Of a DNA stretch of 7,742 bases, positions 1 through 5,652 are shown in pieces. This stretch comes from Bacillota bacterium. GTDB taxonomy: Bacteria; Bacillota; Clostridia; Saccharofermentanales; Fastidiosipilaceae. The stretch lies in NCBI GenBank assembly GCA_023442635.1, contig JAEZYR010000113.1:1-7742 (forward strand), in the 5' to 3' direction. Every line of letters begins with the position of its first letter. Positions within the stretch are counted from its first letter, which is position 1. Under the pieces are notes generated by a model, which saw nothing but the letters and a program-made list of their open reading frames with translations, had not been told where the DNA came from and did no database searches. A program made the position numbers and the translations under genes.

Positions 1-63
1 GTATAAAGTTACAAAAAATTTTTAGTTCTTATGTCTAATTCACAAGGGGTTCAAATTCTGTTT
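1..63. other. AT-rich intergenic end downstream of the operon
   Basis: These 63 bases follow the stop codon of the last gene of the minus-strand operon. They are AT-rich and hold no ORF. I see no GC-rich hairpin followed by a U tract, so no Rho-independent terminator can be called; AAAAATTTTT is self-complementary but has no GC stem. On the minus strand a TAGACA box (37-32) and a TGTAAC box (13-8) are 18 nt apart, which would be a weak promoter for a gene beyond the left edge. I treat that as chance-level evidence. Confidence 0.4.
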
Positions 64-771
64 TTATTGCAAACGTACAAGACATGTCTTTTGCCATTCG
101 GCAAGCGTTTCCCAAAATAAATTACACAATTTCTTATAGTTTTTCGGATGAATGCCGTCGCTCAGCATTCCTTCTTCTTTGGCGTATTGATCCCATGGAA
201 CGATGTGCAAGCGATGATCTTCTGCTGCCACCTTGCTCAATATGCGGTTCTCTTCGTGCTTATCTTGCTTTTGAGTATACATGCTCAACCAAAAAACATG
301 AGCCTCTTTTTTGATCGAGCTCATCAACACGCGCACCTGCTCTTCATCAAGGTGCCCATTCGTACCCGCTGAAATAAAAAGCAGATCCTCACCCTGATAA
401 AGGCGAGCTAGCTGATCGAGTACCCAGGCCATATCTCGCCCTACCTCAGCACTTTTGGTCTGCTGCGGCAGCGGATCCAGCAAACCCGCGCGAATCATTC
501 CTACCATCAAGCTATCGCCAATAGCGAGCACACGCGTATTCTCTAGGCTGCGCTGAGCCCAATAAGGATCTCCTGCTCTTTCTGTCGAATCCGTCAGTCG
601 CGTTCGGGGCAAGGCATCTTTTCTCCCCTCTCTCAGTCGCTGACCTAGCTGAGTCTGTAGCTGAAACGAACTTGTCGTAGGCTCATGTTGCTTGGCTTGG
701 TGCTTCTGACAGCTAAGCGAACTCAAAAGCAAAGCGAGCAACATTATCGCAAGTTTGTCTTTTTTGCTCAT
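64..771 (-). CDS. Probable lipoprotein with OatA-like SGNH hydrolase/acyltransferase domain
   Basis: This 235-residue protein starts with a Lys-rich n-region and a hydrophobic stretch (residues 7-19) ending at Cys21 (LSSLSC). That is a weak but plausible lipobox, so it is probably an extracytoplasmic lipoprotein. A polar Gln-rich linker (about 22-78) leads to an SGNH domain (about 80-230). Block I is AIGDSLMVG with nucleophile Ser87, followed by the block II-like AEVGRD (108-113), block III GTNG (136-139) and block V DGIHP with Asp205 and His208. The complete Ser-Asp-His set predicts an active enzyme. The block pattern resembles the extracellular domain of OatA-type O-acetyltransferases, but here the usual multi-helix acyltransferase-3 half is absent. 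Glycan O-acetylation or deacetylation is therefore inferred from family and context; an esterase of other specificity is possible. Its ATG follows the glycosyltransferase stop by one base (TAATATG) with only a weak AGG upstream, so translation is probably coupled. It is the last gene of the operon. Confidence 0.8.
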   Translation of the reverse strand: MSKKDKLAIMLLALLLSSLSCQKHQAKQHEPTTSSFQLQTQLGQRLREGRKDALPRTRLTDSTERAGDPYWAQRSLENTRVLAIGDSLMVGMIRAGLLDPLPQQTKSAEVGRDMAWVLDQLARLYQGEDLLFISAGTNGHLDEEQVRVLMSSIKKEAHVFWLSMYTQKQDKHEENRILSKVAAEDHRLHIVPWDQYAKEEGMLSDGIHPKNYKKLCNLFWETLAEWQKTCLVRLQ

Positions 772-772
772 A

Positions 773-1876
773 TTACAGGCCTGTATAGATCTGTTCTAAG
801 CGCCTCGCCAATTCATGGATGTCATAGCCAGCTCTGCGAATCTCTTCTGTTGTGTCTCGCCTTTGGCTCTTGGCGAGTTTTTGGGCTTCTTGAGCCCAAA
901 CATGTTCCCCTTCTTCCAAGCTCAAAAAATGAAGTTCAGGAATGACTTTGACTTCAGCTGACACGCGATCTGAAACAAGACAGGGCAAAGCAGCAGCTTG
1001 AGCCTCAACCAATGAGACAGGTAAACCTTCATAGAGGGAAGGCATACAAAAGAGGTCAGCAGCCTGCAAGAGTGCTGATACATCCGAACGCACACCCAAG
1101 AAATGAACCACGTCATCAAGGCCAAGCTCCGTGCAAAGCGTCCGAAGCTTAGACTCATCTTCGCCCTGACCGACCAAGAGCAAGTGTGCGTGAGAATCCT
1201 CTTCGTGTATAAATTTGAAGGCTCGCAACATAAAGCTCTGATTTTTGACTCGCGTCAAACGTGCCACGCTCAAATAAACACGAGCTTCGCTTAGCCCCAA
1301 TTCTTCTCGCTTCTTGCCTCGAAGTTCTGCATCAAAACAAAAATGCTCCGTGGCAACAGCGTTTGATATGACCTGGAATGAACGATTGCCATACATCCAC
1401 TGCCCTGCTGCCTCAGAACAAGCCAGATGCCAATCTGCCAAGTGATAAAGCGGCAAGCGATAGAGCTTATGCAAAAAGGCTCGATCGGAATTCGTGTTGT
1501 GTGAATGGGCAATCAGCTGCTTGGCGCCTGCTCTTTTGGCAGCCCAAAGTTCATGCCACATCGTCGCATTTCCGTAATGCCGATGTACAGTTTGCCAAGC
1601 CCCATCCTGTATGCACTGTTTAATAGCACGGTAGCTTTTGAAAATGCCCTCGTGCTTGCTCGGGGCATGATAGATGCGCCCGCCCAATCTCAGAATCTCT
1701 TCGTCGTAATCCCCAACGCCAGGTTCTAGACAAAGAAAATCAAACTGTACCTTATCGCGATCAATAGCCCGATAGACATTCATAATGAAGGTCTCTTGAC
1801 CTGCTCGATTCATCTTAGGAACGATGTGCAAAACCCGATAGGGCTCCGTCTTTTCAAAATCTAAGGCTTTGCTCAT
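773..1876 (-). CDS. GT4-family glycosyltransferase (EpsF-like)
   Basis: This cytoplasmic GT-B retaining glycosyltransferase should transfer a nucleotide-activated sugar to a growing lipid-linked repeat; donor and acceptor cannot be read from sequence. Numbering from the chosen ATG (367 aa), the N-terminal fold starts with VLHIVPKMNRAGQE (about 15-28) and carries the HSHNT motif (124-128) typical of EpsF-like GT4 enzymes. The C-terminal donor-binding domain has SVARLTRVKNQ (about 203-213), the LLVGQGEDE loop (about 234-242), and the EX7E motif EGLPVSLVE, with glutamates at 283 and 291. Length is normal for the family. The longest ORF begins three codons earlier at a GTG (1885), but that GTG lies inside the Shine-Dalgarno sequence AGAGGTGA, 5 nt before the ATG at 1876, so I chose the ATG. 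The gene is 142 nt from the dehydratase because an aminotransferase relic lies between them. It abuts the SGNH lipoprotein gene downstream. Confidence 0.9.
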   Translation of the reverse strand: MSKALDFEKTEPYRVLHIVPKMNRAGQETFIMNVYRAIDRDKVQFDFLCLEPGVGDYDEEILRLGGRIYHAPSKHEGIFKSYRAIKQCIQDGAWQTVHRHYGNATMWHELWAAKRAGAKQLIAHSHNTNSDRAFLHKLYRLPLYHLADWHLACSEAAGQWMYGNRSFQVISNAVATEHFCFDAELRGKKREELGLSEARVYLSVARLTRVKNQSFMLRAFKFIHEEDSHAHLLLVGQGEDESKLRTLCTELGLDDVVHFLGVRSDVSALLQAADLFCMPSLYEGLPVSLVEAQAAALPCLVSDRVSAEVKVIPELHFLSLEEGEHVWAQEAQKLAKSQRRDTTEEIRRAGYDIHELARRLEQIYTGL

Positions 1877-1881
1877 ATCAG

Positions 1882-1889
1882 TCACCTCT
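1882..1889 (-). promoter_or_regulatory. Strong ribosome binding site that decides the glycosyltransferase start
   Basis: AGAGGTGA sits 5 nt upstream of the ATG at 1876 and matches the anti-Shine-Dalgarno sequence well. It overlaps the in-frame GTG (1885) that would otherwise be called as the start and that has no good site of its own. Confidence 0.8.
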
Positions 1890-1925
1890 AGAAATCTTAA
1901 GCATGTCAGCTAGCAGGCAGACTAC

Positions 1926-2018
1926 TTAGGCCAACAGATTCAAAGCAGTTTCGCAAATACGCTCTACATCAGCATCTGATAGCAAAGTACGTAGGGGCAG
2001 TGTCACTTCATTACCTTC
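1926..2018 (-). pseudogene. Relic of the C-terminus of a DegT/DnrJ/EryC1/StrS sugar aminotransferase
   Basis: Directly after the dehydratase stop codon, in the same frame, 30 open codons run to a TAA at 1928-1926. They contain EVTLPLRTLLSDADVERI, which resembles the end of PLP-dependent nucleotide-sugar aminotransferases: a Leu-Pro-Leu strand, a short loop, then an Asp-x-Asp-Val helix, with the stop about a dozen residues later. The rest of the expected 370-400 residue enzyme, including the PLP lysine, is missing and the dehydratase occupies the upstream DNA. I read this as the 3' remnant of a deleted gene. PglE/EpsN-type aminotransferases act on the product of the neighbouring dehydratase, so an adjacent one would be expected. 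A GTG at 2006 preceded by AGAAGG could in principle start a 26-residue peptide. The family call rests on recognising a short C-terminal pattern by eye; the deletion itself is inference. Confidence 0.65.
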
Positions 2019-4064
2019 TTATCTATTCATCTGGCTCAGATTAGAATCTGGGTCTTGTTGTTCTGTGTCTTGCTTACGTTCAAGAGCGGTCTGAACTTCT
2101 TCGGAAGCTCTTTTTTGGTCTTGCTCGTGCTGAGCTGAGCGCAGTTCATAAGCTTGGTCTGGATTTTCTTCGCCATCCCATTTCTTGATCTGTGCGCGAT
2201 AACTGGGCAAGGCTTTGACCAAGGCTTTTTTGACCTCTGCTGCATTGGCATTGCAATAGGGTCTAAGTTCTTCGAGCATTTGCCAAAGGCGCTCAGGTTC
2301 ATGCTGTATAGAGCTACAAACAAAGATATCACGATTATCCGTCTTAAGCGTTTCTTCTTCAGAAAGTTGCAGCTCCTCATAAAGTTTTTCGCCTGGACGT
2401 AAACCTGTAAATGTAATCGGGATATCTTGATAAGGCACGTATCCCGATAGACGAATGAGATTCTCTGCTAAATCAAGGATTTTGACAGGTTCCCCCATGT
2501 TCAGGATATAAATCTCCCCACCTCGTGCCATAGACGCTGCTTGAAGAACCAGGCGAGCGGCTTCGGGAATCGTCATAAAGAAACGCACGATATCTGGATG
2601 CGTAACCGTAACAGGCCCCCCAGCGGCAATCTGCCGTCTAAAAGTCAATACAACAGATCCATTGCTGCCCAAGACATTGCCAAAACGCACCACCGCAAAA
2701 CGCGTTTCTGACTTTTTGAACAGGCCTTGCACCAAGGATTCAGCTAGGCGCTTACTAGCTCCCATCGCACTGCTGGCATTGACAGCCTTGTCCGTAGATA
2801 TCATGACGAAGCGTTTGGCCTTGTAGCGATCTGCTGCCTGCGCCACATTGAGAGTGCCAAAAACATTGTTTTTGAGAGCTTCTCCTGGGCAATCTTCCAT
2901 GAGTGGAACATGCTTGTGGGCTGCCGCATGGAAGACAACCGAAGGACGATAACGAGAAAAGACTCTGTCTAGGCGGTCTTCATCTCGGATAGAACCGATC
3001 TCGATAGCGATATCAATCTTGCCACGATAGAGCTCCAGCAGCTCATTCTTGAGATCAAAGACAGCATTTTCGTAAATGTCGTACAAAATAATCCGTTTGG
3101 GCTCATAGAGTGCGATTTGCCGACACAATTCTGAGCCGATCGAACCACCGCCACCCGTAACCAAGACGTTTTGGTCCTTGATGTAAGCTGCAATCGCGTC
3201 ATTGTCGAGATGAATTTCTTTGCGTGCTAAGAGATCTTCCAGACGAATTTCTCGCAAGATAAGTGGGGTATCACCATTGAGCAGGAGGTCATTAAAGTCC
3301 TGAGTCGTTTTGACCTGGCATCCCGTACTCATACACAGTTCCAATAAAGAACGTCGACTTTCGCCCCCTAAGGTCGGAATCGCCACGACAATATCGTCAA
3401 TCAACGCATCGCGACATACCCGAGCCAGCTGATCACGCCCACCTTCGACTCGAATACCATGAATGCGCTTTCCCCACTTGCTGGGATCGTCGTCAATACA
3501 AGCAATAGGTCGCCCAAGGTGAAGGCGGTCATCTTGCATGCGCGCAATCACAATGCTCCCCATAAAACCAGCTCCGACAATGAGGACGCGACGCTCGGAC
3601 TGCCCCATAACAGAGCTTCCACGTCGAGTTGCTCCCCTCCTCCTGAGCAAGCGCGGCGCGATATGAAGGGCAAAGCGTACAGCTCCACATAGCAAAAACA
3701 AGATGAGCCAGGCAAAAACATACATGGTATAGCGCATCCGATTGTTGATCAAAACTGAGACAACAAAGGCGGACAGCGTGCTGGCTAAAGTCACAGCGGC
3801 AATCTGGAGCATCTCTCGTGAACCCGAGTATTCCCAAAGCGATGAGTACATGCCACCTAGTCCAAAAACCAGCAAGGAAAGAAGTGTGATCGCTAAGATC
3901 GTCGTCCAATGCAGGGGATCAAAAAGGACACCAGAGGCTTGAGGAATGGATTCGAAAACCAAGGAAACGAAGAAATAGGTAAACAGAATACACAATGTAT
4001 CCGCCAAAATAAGAAGGGCTAAACGCAACCCATCTTCCCAGCTTGCTAGGGGTTTGAATTTCAT
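2019..4064 (-). CDS. pglF: Membrane-anchored UDP-GlcNAc 4,6-dehydratase (PglF/CapD/EpsC type)
   Basis: This 681-residue enzyme of the large PglF/WbpM class should convert UDP-GlcNAc to the UDP-4-keto-6-deoxy sugar at the inner face of the membrane. Four membrane helices are visible (about 12-38, 53-76, 87-107 and 113-136). A first Rossmann-like domain follows, with VGAGFMGS at 163-170. The catalytic short-chain dehydrogenase domain begins at about 298. Its NAD-binding motif is TGGGGSIGSE (303-312), and STDKAVN at 423-429 gives Thr424, Asp425 and Lys426. Met434 replaces the usual catalytic Tyr, and Lys438 follows at the standard +4 spacing. Met in place of Tyr is the signature of PglF-like 4,6-dehydratases. 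The last 50 or so residues (about 630-681) are a charged Gln/Glu/Asp-rich tail that I do not associate with the family. The ATG overlaps the upstream stop as ATGA and has a strong AAAAGGAGG site 10 nt away. The partner aminotransferase is present only as a relic downstream. Confidence 0.93.
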   Translation of the reverse strand: MKFKPLASWEDGLRLALLILADTLCILFTYFFVSLVFESIPQASGVLFDPLHWTTILAITLLSLLVFGLGGMYSSLWEYSGSREMLQIAAVTLASTLSAFVVSVLINNRMRYTMYVFAWLILFLLCGAVRFALHIAPRLLRRRGATRRGSSVMGQSERRVLIVGAGFMGSIVIARMQDDRLHLGRPIACIDDDPSKWGKRIHGIRVEGGRDQLARVCRDALIDDIVVAIPTLGGESRRSLLELCMSTGCQVKTTQDFNDLLLNGDTPLILREIRLEDLLARKEIHLDNDAIAAYIKDQNVLVTGGGGSIGSELCRQIALYEPKRIILYDIYENAVFDLKNELLELYRGKIDIAIEIGSIRDEDRLDRVFSRYRPSVVFHAAAHKHVPLMEDCPGEALKNNVFGTLNVAQAADRYKAKRFVMISTDKAVNASSAMGASKRLAESLVQGLFKKSETRFAVVRFGNVLGSNGSVVLTFRRQIAAGGPVTVTHPDIVRFFMTIPEAARLVLQAASMARGGEIYILNMGEPVKILDLAENLIRLSGYVPYQDIPITFTGLRPGEKLYEELQLSEEETLKTDNRDIFVCSSIQHEPERLWQMLEELRPYCNANAAEVKKALVKALPSYRAQIKKWDGEENPDQAYELRSAQHEQDQKRASEEVQTALERKQDTEQQDPDSNLSQMNR

Positions 4065-5623
4065 ACCGAGCGAGCCTCCTTTTCAAAGCTCATTCTAACA
4101 CTTAGCTGCTCAGCCCTAAGGGGTGCTTGGGCAGCATCTGTTCCTTTCTCGTCTTTCGTATATTTCGTCACTTTAGGCACGGATGGGAGAGCCCATGCTA
4201 AGGCAACAAAGGGCGCAAACGCTCTAAAGTCAAATGCATTCGTAGCCAAACAAGCAAAGAAAATCGCTGGTAATAAAAAGAGCGTCAGCAGACTTCGCTG
4301 CCTAAGTGCTTGGATAAAAATCCAGGTATAAGCCACAAGGTAAAGGACAAAGGCCAAAAGACCACCATTATGCAAGACACTGGCTAACTGGCTATCCCCC
4401 AAAAACTCCTGAGCAATAGGGAGAAAACCAACGCCTACCCATTTAGATTGTTTCCAAATCTCCAGGGCGCTGTCTGTTATACCTGATGTAACCGTATCAA
4501 CGACAGCAGGATCTAAAGGAACAACTAGATCTAGTGGTGTTTCGCGGTAGCGTGTCTGTAAAACATAAAAGGGTTTCAAAATAAAACCATAGTAGTAATG
4601 TCTGGCACCTACTTGGTCGGCTGGGAGCGTAAACCAGGCCAACGTATAGGCGACAACCAAAATAAGCAGTACAGGAACGGCCCAAGTCCAACAATTGCGG
4701 TAGCTGCCTCTTTCTGTATAGGCCCTATCCGATCGATGACGCTTGCTGGCAAGCCACAAGATAACGGGCAGCAAGGTCATGGCATATAAATAGATTATGG
4801 GGAAGCCGATGATGACGGTCTTTGAGAAGGCAAAAATCCCCAAGTGCGCTAGCAACAAAATGCCGGCTAAGAGAGCAAGACCTATCCGATCTCGCCAAAT
4901 AAAAGACGTCCTCTGTTTTATGGGTTCATGGTACATCCGCTCAACAAAATAAGCCAAAATGATAGCAAAAAAGTACAGCAATACAACGCCGAGCACACTG
5001 GGGGAATAGTGCGCTCCGAAGCTGCGCTCAAAGCGCTCAACAGCTTTCATCGCTAAAAAGGGAGCTTGTTGGTCTGGCGTTTGATAAAGCTGCGTACTAA
5101 CCAGGTAGCTACTCGCAAAATCAATTCTTTGCCAGTATGCAAAAATAGCTGAGACAGCCAGATAGATGCCTCCCGTCCAGGCTAGGATCGGCCATAGCTC
5201 TCTTGGTGATCGTTTTCTAAACAAATAGATGAAGGCAAATGTCAACGCAAAAATGTTGATCTGACCTAGGTAAGCTCTTAGGTAAGCTGAGACTGGAGCT
5301 CGTCCATGCAAGAGGGCTCCCAGAGTCGCCAACAAAAGATAGCTAGCAAAAAGAAGGCTATAAAGGCCAAGGGGTTTCTTCCAATGTAAGTGTCGCCACC
5401 AAGCTCGCCCTTCTTGTATCCATTCGCGCAATAAATAGAAAAAGAAAAGCAAGGTTAACAAATAACTCGGATTGACCTTCGAGCCAGAGGGGAAAACCCA
5501 TACAGGTGCCAAAAAAGCATAGAGGGCAGCCATAATCAGCGCACTTGAATCGTGCTTACGCCACAGCGCCCAGCCTATCGCTACAAGCCAGACCATAATC
5601 ACAAAATCATTGATCAAAAACAT
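4061..5623 (-). CDS. wzy: Wzy-like O-antigen/EPS polymerase (O-antigen ligase superfamily)
   Basis: This 520-residue polytopic protein has roughly a dozen hydrophobic segments, including about 5-21, 28-45, 53-66, 86-105, 121-136, 147-163, 207-227, 247-266, 270-291, 312-332, 420-439 and 445-460. It is likely the polymerase that joins flipped, lipid-linked repeats on the outer side of the membrane. A long extracytoplasmic loop (about 333-415) precedes the last helices and contains GVGFLP (397-402) and LHNGGLLAF (417-425), resembling the 'GxG ... HN ... G' pattern of Wzy/WaaL proteins. ERSFGAHYSPSVLG (199-212) and FSKTV (266-270) also fit. The assignment rests on topology and position next to the flippase, because these proteins vary greatly in sequence; a ligase is an alternative. 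The longest ORF starts at 5758 inside the flippase gene. I chose the ATG at 5623, which has GGGGAG 6 nt upstream and gives a normal membrane start. The hydrophilic C-terminus (about 483-520) is probably cytoplasmic. Confidence 0.82.
   Translation of the reverse strand: MFLINDFVIMVWLVAIGWALWRKHDSSALIMAALYAFLAPVWVFPSGSKVNPSYLLTLLFFFYLLREWIQEGRAWWRHLHWKKPLGLYSLLFASYLLLATLGALLHGRAPVSAYLRAYLGQINIFALTFAFIYLFRKRSPRELWPILAWTGGIYLAVSAIFAYWQRIDFASSYLVSTQLYQTPDQQAPFLAMKAVERFERSFGAHYSPSVLGVVLLYFFAIILAYFVERMYHEPIKQRTSFIWRDRIGLALLAGILLLAHLGIFAFSKTVIIGFPIIYLYAMTLLPVILWLASKRHRSDRAYTERGSYRNCWTWAVPVLLILVVAYTLAWFTLPADQVGARHYYYGFILKPFYVLQTRYRETPLDLVVPLDPAVVDTVTSGITDSALEIWKQSKWVGVGFLPIAQEFLGDSQLASVLHNGGLLAFVLYLVAYTWIFIQALRQRSLLTLFLLPAIFFACLATNAFDFRAFAPFVALAWALPSVPKVTKYTKDEKGTDAAQAPLRAEQLSVRMSFEKEARSV
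4075..4083 (-). promoter_or_regulatory. Near-perfect ribosome binding site of the dehydratase gene
   Basis: AAAAGGAGG lies within the last codons of the polymerase gene, 10 nt before the dehydratase ATG at 4064. With the 4-nt ATGA overlap it allows both fresh initiation and coupled re-initiation. It is the strongest such site in the window. Confidence 0.8.
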
Positions 5624-5629
5624 AAAGAT

Positions 5630-5635
5630 CTCCCC
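5630..5635 (-). promoter_or_regulatory. Ribosome binding site that decides the polymerase start
   Basis: GGGGAG stands 6 nt upstream of the ATG at 5623, in the 29-nt gap after the flippase stop. It supports this ATG over the upstream start at 5758, which would force a 106-nt overlap with the flippase gene and add 45 hydrophilic, Cys-rich residues. Confidence 0.75.
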
Positions 5636-5652
5636 GTATACGCTCCAAATGC

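Noticed and set aside
774..785. Perfect 12-bp palindrome TACAGGCCTGTA at the glycosyltransferase stop
   Set aside because: It is made of the gene's last codons and is too short, with no loop or U tract, to be a terminator. It might slightly mask the next start, but there is no evidence that it regulates.
84..945. Overlapping plus-strand ORFs of 74-86 codons across the lipoprotein gene and the end of the glycosyltransferase gene
   Set aside because: They lie antisense to well-supported genes, lack recognisable domains and have no convincing ribosome sites.
1886..1925. Possible terminator or promoter in the gap before the glycosyltransferase
   Set aside because: It contains CTTAAG, TCTAGA and GCTAGC palindromes but no GC-rich stem with a T tract and no paired -35/-10 boxes.
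2037..2050. Inverted repeat CAGATTAGAATCTG near the end of the dehydratase gene
   Set aside because: The 2-base centre is too small for a hairpin loop and the repeat is inside coding sequence. Such short palindromes are expected by chance, although it lies close to the proposed deletion junction.
3529..3909. 126-codon minus-strand ORF inside the dehydratase gene
   Set aside because: It is a frame-shifted shadow of the dehydratase's membrane and first Rossmann region, Cys-rich with no recognisable family.
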